7,875 nt of DNA from Acidobacteriota bacterium (GTDB lineage: Bacteria > Acidobacteriota > Terriglobia > Acidiferrales > UBA7541), in contig QHYF01000025.1 in assembly GCA_003224075.1 (NCBI GenBank), positions 1-7,875 on the forward strand, written 5' to 3'. The notes under the pieces were generated by a model. That model had not been told where the DNA came from, searched no databases, and saw only the letters and a list, made by a program, of their open reading frames with translations. Position numbers and translations under genes: made by a program. This document shows, piece after piece, positions 1 through 6,703 of this stretch. Position 1 is the stretch's first letter, and each line of letters starts with the position of its first letter.

Positions 1-1302
1 CGCGGGCGCAAGGATTTCCGCCACGGCGTGCGCAGCTTTCCAAATGCGCTCGAATGTGGCCGTCCGCGATTGCTTCTGCCGCTCGGCAGCGACCGCAATC
101 TCCTGCACAGTTTCGCTGAGCACATCCAGGCGCTGATCCACATTCTTCCAGGGATACACCAGCGACTGCGGGTCGAATGGCCCGACCATCCCCCGGACTT
201 CCTCCAATTCCAGCAGACGCGAGCCTTCCGGAATGAGCAAACGAATGGCGAGCTGAATGGGCGCGACATTTTCGATCACAGATTGTTCCTCAAGCACGCG
301 AAGCAAATCGACGTAACCCTCAAGCGTCGTCCAAGGCGTAAACGGCACGAATGTTGGATGAAGCGTCATGCCGAGTTCGCGGAAGGTCTTGGCGACGCGC
401 AGGAAATCTTCCCGCGTATGCCCTTTGTCAAGAAAACCCAGAACGGCGTCGTCCACCGACTCGACTGCACTGATGACAAAGAGGCATCCCGTATCGCGAA
501 GGGTTGGCAAATGCTGCTTGTATTTGAGCAGGTGCTCGATCTTGATCGTCGCGTCATAGGTGACCGCCGGAAATTCTCGATGAAACGCTTCCGCCAGTTC
601 CATCGCGTGACGGATGCCGTTAAAGAAATCTGGATCGCCGAATGAGATGTGCTGCGCCCCAGCGGCCACCTGGCGGCGAATGTCTTCAAGCACAATGTCA
701 CGGCTGACGATTCGAAAGACACCTTTGTAAACCGGCACGATAGGGCAGTGCCGGCAGAGATGTTTGCACCCGCGGCTTGCCTCCGTCGAACCAACGATCC
801 GGTAGCCATCCCCGGGAACGATAAGGTGCGCATATTTCTCCATTGGAGGTATTCCCGAACGGTCCGGCACTTCGAACTGCAATCGCGCCATCGAGATCAG
901 CGGCTCAGCCTGCGGTTCGGTTTTCTGCTCTTTACGTCTCGCGAGTCGTTCCGCCAGGTGTACGAGGCCTTCTTCGAATTCGCCGCCGAGAATCGTAGAG
1001 ACGCCGAGCACACGGAGATACTCGACATTCATCGGTGCATAGAGGCCATAGCAGCAAAGGTGCGCGCCGGGATTCTGTTTCCGCAATGAAGGAATGAGCT
1101 GCGCCGCCAGCCGCGTCGCTGTATGCATCGGCAAATACACGGCGGTGAGCTCGGCGCCGCGAATCGCCGCCTCGTCCAGTGATTGACGGGCAAGGTCGAG
1201 CGATACGACTTTGTGGCCGCGCTTCCGCAGCCATGCCGCTGGCGACGCCAGCCCAAACGGTTGCCTGCCCAATTCATAGGTCGAGATGAGAACGATGTTC
1301 AC
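1..1302 (-). CDS. B12-binding radical SAM protein, CUAEP/CCAEP-tail-like (C-terminus outside window)
   Basis: The minus strand is open from 1302 to the left edge: 434 codons and no stop, so the C-terminus is missing. Residues 1-120 look like a cobalamin-binding domain, starting MNIVLISTYELGRQPFGLAS, then YLPMHTATRLA (57-67) and CCYGLYAPMN (83-92). The radical SAM core has the 4Fe-4S/SAM motif C179-x3-C183-x2-C186 in SRGCKHLCRHC, then GAQHISFGDPDFFNG (215-229) and FTPWTTLEGY. Together these match my memory of the CUAEP/CCAEP-tail radical SAM (seleno)protein family, whose function is unknown to me. The last visible residues, HAVAEILAPA, should lie shortly before the diagnostic tail. GTG at 1302 is chosen because the family signature starts there and the only codons between it and the upstream in-frame stop (1366-1368) include no ATG, GTG or TTG. 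There is no Shine-Dalgarno. The reaction and substrate are unknown; general family chemistry would be radical methylation or rearrangement. The radical SAM call is firm, the subfamily fairly firm. Confidence 0.85.
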   Translation of the reverse strand, partial: MNIVLISTYELGRQPFGLASPAAWLRKRGHKVVSLDLARQSLDEAAIRGAELTAVYLPMHTATRLAAQLIPSLRKQNPGAHLCCYGLYAPMNVEYLRVLGVSTILGGEFEEGLVHLAERLARRKEQKTEPQAEPLISMARLQFEVPDRSGIPPMEKYAHLIVPGDGYRIVGSTEASRGCKHLCRHCPIVPVYKGVFRIVSRDIVLEDIRRQVAAGAQHISFGDPDFFNGIRHAMELAEAFHREFPAVTYDATIKIEHLLKYKQHLPTLRDTGCLFVISAVESVDDAVLGFLDKGHTREDFLRVAKTFRELGMTLHPTFVPFTPWTTLEGYVDLLRVLEEQSVIENVAPIQLAIRLLIPEGSRLLELEEVRGMVGPFDPQSLVYPWKNVDQRLDVLSETVQEIAVAAERQKQSRTATFERIWKAAHAVAEILAPA

Positions 1303-1311
1303 GGCTGTACC

Positions 1312-1317
1312 AGTATA
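1312..1317 (-). promoter_or_regulatory. Candidate -10 box for the radical SAM gene
   Basis: Read on the minus strand this is TATACT, five of six matches to the sigma-70 -10 consensus. A start about seven bases downstream would fall near 1305, only about three bases before the GTG start codon, so the message would be nearly leaderless. That fits the absence of a Shine-Dalgarno. No good -35 is visible at 16-18 bases (best about two of six), so the assignment is tentative. Confidence 0.35.
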
Positions 1318-1346
1318 GCTGGACGGCGCTTCGATTGGATTTCGGT

Positions 1347-1352
1347 TATCAT
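1347..1352 (+). promoter_or_regulatory. Weak candidate -10 box for acnA
   Basis: TATCAT on the plus strand lies 35 bases before the acnA start codon and is the best -10-like hexamer in the 85-base divergent spacer. No acceptable -35 lies at 16-18 bases upstream; the bases there are GC-rich. If real, it would give a leader of about 28 bases holding the aconitase Shine-Dalgarno at 1375-1379. Confidence 0.25.
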
Positions 1353-1387
1353 AGAAGCCTGCGCATCACCGGGAAAGGACGCACAGA

Positions 1388-4054
1388 ATGGCCATCAATG
1401 CGGGCAATTCTTTCCGCACTCGCGACAAACTCAGTGTGGGCGCACAGACCTTCGATATTCACCGGCTGGAATTCCTCGAAAAACAGGGAGTCGCCGACCT
1501 CGCCAAGCTGCCCTTTTCCCTCCGCATTCTTCTGGAAAATCTACTTCGCTGCGAAGACGGCCGCTTCGTCCATGCGGAGGACATTCGCGCCCTGGCGAAC
1601 TGGCGGCCGGGCGCACCGGAAAAAGAGATTGCTTTCATGCCCGCGCGCGTGCTGCTGCAGGACTTCACAGGCGTGCCTGCAGTCGTTGATCTCGCCACCA
1701 TGCGCGAAGCCTTCCAGCGCATGGGCGGCGATCCGAAGCGCATCAATCCTCTCTTCCCCGCAGAGCTGGTCATCGACCATTCCGTGCAAGTCGATAATTT
1801 TGGCAATGTGAACGCCTTCGGGCTGAATGCGGAGCTGGAGTTTCAGCGCAACGTCGAGCGCTACGCGTTCCTGCGCTGGGGACAGACGGCGTTTCAAAAT
1901 TTCAAAGTCGTCCCGCCGGACACCGGCATCTGCCATCAGGTCAACCTCGAATATCTCGCGCGCGTTGTCTGTGCCGTGCCCTGTGGCACCAGAGTTGAGG
2001 CTTATCCGGATTCTGTCGTGGGAACGGATTCACACACCACGATGGTTAATTCCCTGGGCGTCTTCGGCTGGGGCGTCGGGGGCATCGAAGCGGAAGCGGC
2101 CATGCTCGGCCAGCCATCCTCGATGCTCATTCCTGAAGTCGTCGGTTTCCGTCTCCACGGGCGTCTTCGCGAAGGTGCGACCGCAACGGACCTCGTTCTG
2201 ACGGTTACTGAAATGTTGCGCAAAAAAGGCGTCGTTGGAAAATTCGTCGAATTTTATGGCTCGGGGCTCTCCAGCTTGAGCGTGCCCGATCGCGCCACCA
2301 TTGCCAACATGGCCCCCGAATACGGCGCGACCATGGGCTTCTTCCCTGTCGATGCCGAAACGCTCGCTTACCTGCAATTCACCGCCCGATCGCCTGAACA
2401 GATCGCTCTCGTCGAAGCCTACTGCAAAGAGCAGATGCTCTTCCGCACCGACCAGACACCGGCTCCGCTCTTCAATGACACACTCGAGTTGGACCTCGGA
2501 GCCGTCGAGCCCACGGTTGCCGGGCCGAAGCGTCCGCAGGATCGCGTACCGCTGCGGCAAGCGAAGTCTTCCTTCACAAAAGTCGTGGAAGGTACGCCTG
2601 CCAAGCACGTCGCGGTTCGAAACAATGGCGACTCGTTTGATCTTTCGAGCGGCGCCGTGGTCATCGCCGCTATCACGAGCTGCACGAACACATCGAATCC
2701 GTCTCTCATGTTAGGGGCAGGTCTACTTGCAAAGAAGGCCGTCGAGCGGGGCCTGGATACCAAGCCATGGGTCAAGACCAGTCTTGCGCCGGGTTCGAAA
2801 GTGGTGACCGACTACCTGCAAGCCGCAGGCCTGACACCGTATCTCGAGAAATTGAAATTCCACCTGGTCGGCTACGGGTGCACCACCTGCATCGGCAACA
2901 GCGGCCCGCTCCCGGAAGCCATCGGCACGGCAATCAAAGAAAACAATCTTGTCGCGGTGGCGGTTCTGAGCGGCAATCGCAACTTTGAAGGCCGCATCCA
3001 CCCGTTGGTTCGCGCCAACTATCTGGCCTCGCCGCCGCTCGTAGTCGCCTATGCGCTTGCGGGCCGCATGGACCTGGACCTCACGACGGAACCAATTGGC
3101 AGCGACCCCGTGGGCAAGCCCGTTTATCTGAAAGACATTTGGCCGACGCCGCAGGAGATCGAAACAACCGTTCGGGCGGCAGTTTCCACCGGGCAATACA
3201 GCAAGGTATACGGCGAAGTGTTCGAGGGTGACGCGCACTGGAAGTCCATGCCGATTCCAAAAGGCGATATTTACAAGTGGGACCCGAAATCGACCTACAT
3301 CAAGTTACCGCCGTATTTCGAAAATATGCCGAAGACGCCGCCCGCGCTCGCGGATATTCACGGCGCGCGTGTGCTTGCCGTTCTCGGCGACAGCGTTACG
3401 ACGGATCATATCTCGCCCGCGGGTTCGATTCCTGTAGATTCACCCGCCGGCAAGTATCTGATCGCCAAAGGTGTGAAGGCGCATGAGTTCAATTCTTACG
3501 GCGCGCGCCGCGGCAATCACGAAGTCATGATGCGCGGCACCTTCGCGAATATTCGTCTGCGCAATCAGCTGGCCCCGGGCACCGAAGGTGGCTGGACGCT
3601 CTACCTCCCGAGCGGCGAGAAAATGTCCATCTACGACGCCGCAGTGAAGTACCGCGAAGCAGGCGTGCCGCTGGTGGTCATCGCCGGCAAGGAATACGGC
3701 TCCGGTTCCTCGCGCGACTGGGCCGCAAAAGGCACGCGACTGCTCGGTGTTCGTGCGGTCATCGCCGAAAGCTACGAACGCATCCACCGCAGCAACCTCA
3801 TCGGCATGGGCGTGCTCCCGCTCGAATTCAAGCCGGGGGACGACCGCGAGGCGCTCGGTTTAACTGGGCACGAGGTATTCGAAATCGAGGGCGTTGCGGC
3901 GCTCGCACCCAAGAAACCAATCACCGTCCATGTGAAATCCGCAGACGGCAAAGTGAAAACCTTTTCGGCGATCGCGCGGGCGGATACGCCGGAAGAAGTT
4001 TCCTACTACCGTCACGGGGGGATTCTGCAATACGTTTTGCGCCAGTTGCTTTGA
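1388..4054 (+). CDS. acnA: Aconitate hydratase AcnA
   Basis: This gene encodes the cytoplasmic 4Fe-4S enzyme that interconverts citrate and isocitrate through cis-aconitate in the TCA and glyoxylate cycles. The protein is complete at 888 residues, close to the roughly 890 of bacterial AcnA/IRP1-type enzymes and with their domain order. The substrate-site motif GTDSHTTMVNSLG is at 212-224. The three cluster ligands are C432 (in ITSCTNTSNP) and C498 and C501 (in GYGCTTCIGNSG). After the linker, the swivel domain has GDSVTTDHISPAGSI and GSGSSRDWAAKG (771-782, with S774, S775 and R776 in the active-site loop). AAGGA at 1375-1379 sits eight bases before the ATG and supports this start. The gene is divergent from the radical SAM gene and convergent with lgt, so it is probably transcribed alone. 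An AcnD-type methylcitrate dehydratase is less likely because no prp genes are adjacent. No key residue is missing. Confidence 0.97.
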   Translation: MAINAGNSFRTRDKLSVGAQTFDIHRLEFLEKQGVADLAKLPFSLRILLENLLRCEDGRFVHAEDIRALANWRPGAPEKEIAFMPARVLLQDFTGVPAVVDLATMREAFQRMGGDPKRINPLFPAELVIDHSVQVDNFGNVNAFGLNAELEFQRNVERYAFLRWGQTAFQNFKVVPPDTGICHQVNLEYLARVVCAVPCGTRVEAYPDSVVGTDSHTTMVNSLGVFGWGVGGIEAEAAMLGQPSSMLIPEVVGFRLHGRLREGATATDLVLTVTEMLRKKGVVGKFVEFYGSGLSSLSVPDRATIANMAPEYGATMGFFPVDAETLAYLQFTARSPEQIALVEAYCKEQMLFRTDQTPAPLFNDTLELDLGAVEPTVAGPKRPQDRVPLRQAKSSFTKVVEGTPAKHVAVRNNGDSFDLSSGAVVIAAITSCTNTSNPSLMLGAGLLAKKAVERGLDTKPWVKTSLAPGSKVVTDYLQAAGLTPYLEKLKFHLVGYGCTTCIGNSGPLPEAIGTAIKENNLVAVAVLSGNRNFEGRIHPLVRANYLASPPLVVAYALAGRMDLDLTTEPIGSDPVGKPVYLKDIWPTPQEIETTVRAAVSTGQYSKVYGEVFEGDAHWKSMPIPKGDIYKWDPKSTYIKLPPYFENMPKTPPALADIHGARVLAVLGDSVTTDHISPAGSIPVDSPAGKYLIAKGVKAHEFNSYGARRGNHEVMMRGTFANIRLRNQLAPGTEGGWTLYLPSGEKMSIYDAAVKYREAGVPLVVIAGKEYGSGSSRDWAAKGTRLLGVRAVIAESYERIHRSNLIGMGVLPLEFKPGDDREALGLTGHEVFEIEGVAALAPKKPITVHVKSADGKVKTFSAIARADTPEEVSYYRHGGILQYVLRQLL

Positions 4055-4135
4055 CCTCCGCCAAAGCTCAGAGTCTGCAAGTCCTCGGTTATTTTTCCGT
4101 GAATCTCTTCTTTTCCAGAGAGCGGGGCCCCACGA
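4055..4135. other. Convergent spacer between acnA and lgt
   Basis: Both flanking genes end here. The only structures seen are a weak five-base stem TCTCT/AGAGA (4104-4108 with 4117-4121, eight-base loop) and a GGGGCCCC palindrome at 4124-4131. Neither is followed by a T-run on either strand, so I call no intrinsic terminator. Termination may be Rho-dependent, or may occur inside the opposing gene. Confidence 0.5.
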
Positions 4136-4951
4136 CTAGGCCGATTTTGATTGAAGAGCTGAACTGCTCCTGATCCGCCAGAAAAGGACGACACCGACAA
4201 CGATGGACACCAGGCTCGCGGTCTGTGCATTCGAAAGGCCGAAAAATGATCGCGGATTGATGCGAATGAATTCGATCAGGAATCGAGCTACACCCGTCAG
4301 AATGAGATAAGCGCAAAAAACTTCGCCCTTGGGCCGGTCGGCTCCCAAAGCCTTCTTGCCCAACCGCCACAAGAACGCGGCAATCGCCAGCCAGATGAGG
4401 AATTCATAGACGGGCGTGGGGTGCACACGTTCTGTCGTAGGAACGACGCCATTGGGAAAACTCATGCCCCACGGCAGCGTTGTGGGAACCCCATAATCGC
4501 CGTCGCCCGATAGCAAACACCCGATGCGCCCGATGGCGTAACCAACCGTTGCCGCGGGAGAGCACGTGTCCAGAAATTCGAGCAGAGGAATTTTTAAGCG
4601 CCGCGCCAGAATCACCAGCGCGACAAAACCGCCGATAAATCCGCCGAACCAGGCGAAGCCAAACCGACTCATCAACAGCGAAGGATCGGCAATCAGTTCG
4701 CGAGGGCTCTCCAACACGTGGTACAGCCGCGCCCCGATGAGTCCGGCAAGTCCCGCGATACCGATGATGAGAAATCCTTCGTCATGGTGGCTCTGCTCGC
4801 CATCGGCCTTCAGGTAGCCGCCCTTCTGGAATTGCGCGCGGCGGCGGTTGAAATCAGCCTGCAAAACGTATGCGGCAGCCAGCAGGCCGGTGGCGACCAT
4901 GAGGCCAAAAGTCGGAATGGCAAGCGGTCCAAGATGGAGGAAAGGAATCAT
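4136..4951 (-). CDS. lgt: Prolipoprotein diacylglyceryl transferase Lgt (divergent subtype)
   Basis: Lgt transfers diacylglycerol from phosphatidylglycerol to the lipobox cysteine of prolipoproteins in the inner membrane, the first step of lipoprotein maturation. The protein is 271 residues, with about seven hydrophobic segments (for example 9-30, 60-78, 98-118, 183-197, 211-228, 245-260). Family landmarks are GARLYHVLE (73-81), WFGGFIGG (101-108), GRIGCLLSGDGDYG (141-154), HPTPVYE (177-183) and R223-FLI-E227 in the last third. The positions matching E. coli R143, G154, R239 and E243 appear present. Those matching Y26, H103, N146 and E151 are F15, F102, C145 and D150. I believe this GDGDYG version is a recurring Lgt subtype rather than a decayed gene. 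ATG 4951 is the first start after an in-frame stop; AAGGGGA lies about 15 bases upstream, a long spacing. The permease gene lies 124 bases upstream on the same strand, but lgt probably has its own promoter. Confidence 0.92.
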   Translation of the reverse strand: MIPFLHLGPLAIPTFGLMVATGLLAAAYVLQADFNRRRAQFQKGGYLKADGEQSHHDEGFLIIGIAGLAGLIGARLYHVLESPRELIADPSLLMSRFGFAWFGGFIGGFVALVILARRLKIPLLEFLDTCSPAATVGYAIGRIGCLLSGDGDYGVPTTLPWGMSFPNGVVPTTERVHPTPVYEFLIWLAIAAFLWRLGKKALGADRPKGEVFCAYLILTGVARFLIEFIRINPRSFFGLSNAQTASLVSIVVGVVLFWRIRSSSALQSKSA

Positions 4952-4977
4952 CGATGGCGAAGTGAGTCCCCTTCAAA

Positions 4978-5005
4978 AGTATACACGAGCGCTCTCCACC
5001 GCTCG
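4978..5005 (-). promoter_or_regulatory. Candidate lgt promoter with overlapping inverted repeat
   Basis: On the minus strand the -10-like TATACT (4983-4978) would start transcription near 4971, giving a leader of about 20 bases that contains AAGGGGA. Two bases upstream of this hexamer is a perfect inverted repeat, CGAGCG (5005-5000), eight-base loop, CGCTCG (4991-4986). The repeat sits where the spacer and -35 should be, and no good -35 is seen. It could be a protein-binding operator. It could instead be an RNA hairpin ending the permease transcript, followed by the weakly T-rich TGTATACTTTTG. The sequence alone does not separate these readings. Confidence 0.4.
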
Positions 5006-5075
5006 AATGCCGCCTCACACCCAATCGCATTTTTCTCCCTCCTCGCGCCCAAAACTTCGAAAATGATATTCCACT

Positions 5076-6389
5076 TCAACTCCGGGCGCGGAGAACGAAT
5101 CCGAGACCAACCCAGATCCCAAGGGCGATCCATTCGGCGGGCGAAAAGTGGCCGGGAAAGACTGGCAGAACTTTCATCAGGAAGAGCAGCAAGGAGACCG
5201 CGATTCCCAGCCCAGTCACAATCCGAATCGTTGCGCGCTTCTCGACCATCCAGAACGAGAGACACGCCGCGAACCAACCCAAGGCCGAGGCCATAGAGCC
5301 GACTTCGGTTACGGGAACGAGCAGTGCATCCCCCAGCAGAAGACCCGCGAGCGTTCCGGTAGTGATACCGAGAACGGCCGTAGAAGGCGTCAGAAATTTT
5401 TCGTGGACGGTGCTGAAACTCGGATGAATCGTCCGGCGGCGGCCGTAGGCAAACAGCAAGCGGCTCGACGCTACGAAGTTGCCGTTGAAACACTGGAACA
5501 GCCCAAAGAGGGCCATAGCGAGAATCAGACGGACGGGCCATCGGGCTCCCAGCGCCTGTTCGAACGCAATGGCGGTTGCAAAGCGCTTCCCAATTAAACC
5601 CTGCCACGGCGCAACGTACGAGACGGCGGCAACCACAAGGACATAGAAACCCGCGCCAACCAGAACAGCCATCACGATCGCGCGAAAAAACCCTCTCGAG
5701 CTGAATTCCAGGTGCGCTTCCTCCGCCACTTTCGGCACCGATTCGAATCCGGTCATGAAATACGGGACGATCTGCAGAGTGAGCACGATCGAAACGAGCG
5801 GAGTCACGCGGAAGGCCGGATGGAAATTGGCGGGAGCGCCGCGCATGCCGCTGATGCCCAGCACTACGGCGAAAAGCAAGAGCATCAGTGTCGTCGTCCA
5901 ATTCTGAAAACTGGCGCTCAAACGGATGCCGCGGTAATTCAGCGCCCCGAGAAAAAGCGTAAGCGCGATACCCAGCACCAGCCGCGGCAGGAAAACGGGC
6001 TGCCCCGCTACACGATACAATTCGAATGAGTTCAGGGATAGAAAGATGTAAGCGGCGAGTTTGCCAACCGCCACCGCTTCCCACGGGCATACGATGAAAT
6101 ACGCCAGCAGCATCATCCAGCCGGTGAAATAACTCACGATTGGCGGGAAGACCTCGGCCGTGTAAGCCGCCTCTCCAGCAGCATCAGGAATCCGCTGCAC
6201 CCATTGGCCATAAACGTAGCCGACGGGCAGCAGGAGAATTCCCCCAAGAGCAAATCCAAGAATTGCGCCCGCCGGTCCCCCGCGGCCGAGCCAATCATCC
6301 ATAAGTACTAGCCACCCGACACCCACCATCGTGCCGAATGCCAAGGCGAAATAGTCAATCAGGCGGAGTTTGTGGGCGAGCGTGGTCAT
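5076..6389 (-). CDS. APC-superfamily amino-acid permease
   Basis: This is a polytopic inner-membrane transporter of 437 residues, close to the usual APC length. I count about 12 hydrophobic segments, roughly at 13-31, 38-62, 85-118, 133-151, 166-183, 199-217, 234-260, 286-316, 336-356, 360-382, 389-411 and 418-434. The first segment has the glycine-rich unwound-helix motif GTMVGVGW (19-26). GGPAGAILGFALGG (37-50), NYRGIRLSASFQN (151-163) and GFESVPKVAEEA (214-225, the helix-6 region) are typical of the family, which couples uptake or exchange of amino acids or amines to ions or a counter-substrate. The substrate cannot be read from the sequence. GGGAGA lies just upstream of the ATG at 6389, and a plausible promoter lies a further 20 bases up. 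The gene is followed on the same strand by lgt after 124 bases, with no functional link evident. A large antisense reading frame over its 3' half is a shadow. Confidence 0.92.
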   Translation of the reverse strand: MTTLAHKLRLIDYFALAFGTMVGVGWLVLMDDWLGRGGPAGAILGFALGGILLLPVGYVYGQWVQRIPDAAGEAAYTAEVFPPIVSYFTGWMMLLAYFIVCPWEAVAVGKLAAYIFLSLNSFELYRVAGQPVFLPRLVLGIALTLFLGALNYRGIRLSASFQNWTTTLMLLLFAVVLGISGMRGAPANFHPAFRVTPLVSIVLTLQIVPYFMTGFESVPKVAEEAHLEFSSRGFFRAIVMAVLVGAGFYVLVVAAVSYVAPWQGLIGKRFATAIAFEQALGARWPVRLILAMALFGLFQCFNGNFVASSRLLFAYGRRRTIHPSFSTVHEKFLTPSTAVLGITTGTLAGLLLGDALLVPVTEVGSMASALGWFAACLSFWMVEKRATIRIVTGLGIAVSLLLFLMKVLPVFPGHFSPAEWIALGIWVGLGFVLRARS

Positions 6390-6409
6390 GGTCTCCCGGA
6401 CGCGTCCCG

Positions 6410-6438
6410 ATTCTATACAGCTTCCCTGGTTGTGCCAT
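6410..6438 (-). promoter_or_regulatory. Candidate sigma-70 promoter of the permease gene
   Basis: On the minus strand, ATGGCA (6438-6433, four of six to TTGACA) and TAGAAT (6415-6410, five of six to TATAAT) are separated by exactly 17 bases. The predicted start near 6403 leaves a short leader of about 14 bases containing the GGGAGA ribosome-binding site of the permease. Confidence 0.5.
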
Positions 6439-6443
6439 TAGTT

Positions 6444-6472
6444 TTGACGAGCCGTTCATCTACCGCTAACAG
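6444..6472 (+). promoter_or_regulatory. Weak candidate promoter for the structured RNA
   Basis: TTGACG (6444-6449, five of six to the -35 consensus) is followed after 17 bases by TAACAG (6467-6472, only three of six to the -10). A start near 6479 would place transcription just before the first helix of the candidate RNA. It is back-to-back with the permease promoter and about six bases from it. Confidence 0.3.
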
Positions 6473-6478
6473 AATGCG

Positions 6479-6670
6479 CTTAGAACTCTTCGCGCGGGAG
6501 GAGCGGGTTGCGAGGCATCGACCGAGAAAGCCGACAAGCTCATTCTCGATCCCGCCACGGGAACAGCCGTGTCTGAATAACGCAGCCGCGAGGCAGCAGG
6601 AACGGCTTTGCTCCCCCGAAAACAAAGGCCCTGGATCGCTTTGATTCGTGCACAGCGGTCCAGGGCTTTT
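6479..6670 (+). ncRNA. Candidate structured RNA ending in an intrinsic terminator (identity unknown)
   Basis: This is a non-coding stretch with nested complementarity. The outer helix pairs 6495-6504 with 6610-6618: nine base pairs with one bulged A at 6499. An inner helix pairs GGTTGCG (6506-6512) with CGCAGCC (6581-6587), with one G-U pair. Inside lie hairpin CGAGAA/TTCTCG (6523-6528 with 6543-6548, capped by AGC/GCT) and hairpin CACGG/CCGTG (6556-6560 with 6567-6571, loop GAACAG). The 3' arm of the inner helix can instead pair AGCCG (6584-6588) with CGGCT (6603-6607), so two folds compete. The octamer GCGAGGCA occurs at 6510-6517 and again at 6588-6595. A strong terminator closes the block. 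The length of about 190 bases would fit a small RNA such as 6S, but I see no convincing 6S, SRP, tmRNA, RNase P or known riboswitch signature. It was folded by eye only. Confidence 0.4.
6624..6670 (+). terminator. Strong Rho-independent terminator (possibly bidirectional)
   Basis: GCCCTGGATCGC (6628-6639) pairs with GCGGTCCAGGGC (6655-6666) over 12 base pairs including one U-G, with a 15-base loop. The flanking AAAG (6624-6627) faces TTTT (6667-6670), giving a T-run after the stem on the plus strand. On the minus strand the stem is followed by TTTGTTTT, so it could work both ways. No protein gene on the plus strand ends just before it, which suggests it serves the candidate RNA or acts as an attenuator or insulator for the gene to the right. 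Confidence 0.75.
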
Positions 6671-6684
6671 CGCTTTCTGACGCT

Positions 6685-6703
6685 GTAGCCGGGGGCTACT
6701 TTT
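6685..6703 (+). terminator. Second small terminator-like hairpin
   Basis: GTAGCC (6685-6690) and GGCTAC (6694-6699) form a perfect six-base stem around a GGG loop, followed directly by TTTT (6700-6703). It lies 14 bases after the T-run of the larger terminator and 65 bases before the next gene. The three-base loop and short stem make it weaker. It may be a backup terminator, or part of the leader of the Omp85 gene. Confidence 0.45.

Noticed and set aside
28..1089. Plus-strand frames of 205 and 146 codons opposite the radical SAM gene
   Set aside because: The opposite strand carries an unbroken frame with the radical SAM motif and family signatures; these plus-strand translations look like antisense noise.
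2030..2608. A 192-codon minus-strand frame inside aconitase
   Set aside because: It is fully antisense to conserved aconitase sequence including active-site motifs, with no ribosome-binding site or recognisable product.
1388..4054. 2-methylcitrate dehydratase (AcnD) instead of aconitase
   Set aside because: The sequence follows AcnA throughout in length and motifs, and there are no methylcitrate-cycle neighbours in the window.
4104..4131. A hairpin and GGGGCCCC palindrome in the acnA-lgt spacer as a bidirectional terminator
   Set aside because: The stem is only five bases and neither structure is followed by a T-run on either strand.
4948..6090. A 380-codon minus-strand reading frame overlapping the permease
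   Set aside because: It lies in another frame of the permease gene, is rich in Arg, Ser and Gly with no family motifs, and the permease frame has clear APC motifs and membrane segments.
6541..6556. A tRNA T-loop-like stretch (TTCTCGATCCCG)
   Set aside because: It lacks the correct TTCRA spacing, and no acceptor stem, D-arm or anticodon arm can be built around it.
6479..6670. Identification of the structured block as 6S RNA or a cobalamin riboswitch
   Set aside because: The length fits 6S but the branched fold does not show a clear rod with a central bubble. The B12-box and conserved riboswitch core are absent.
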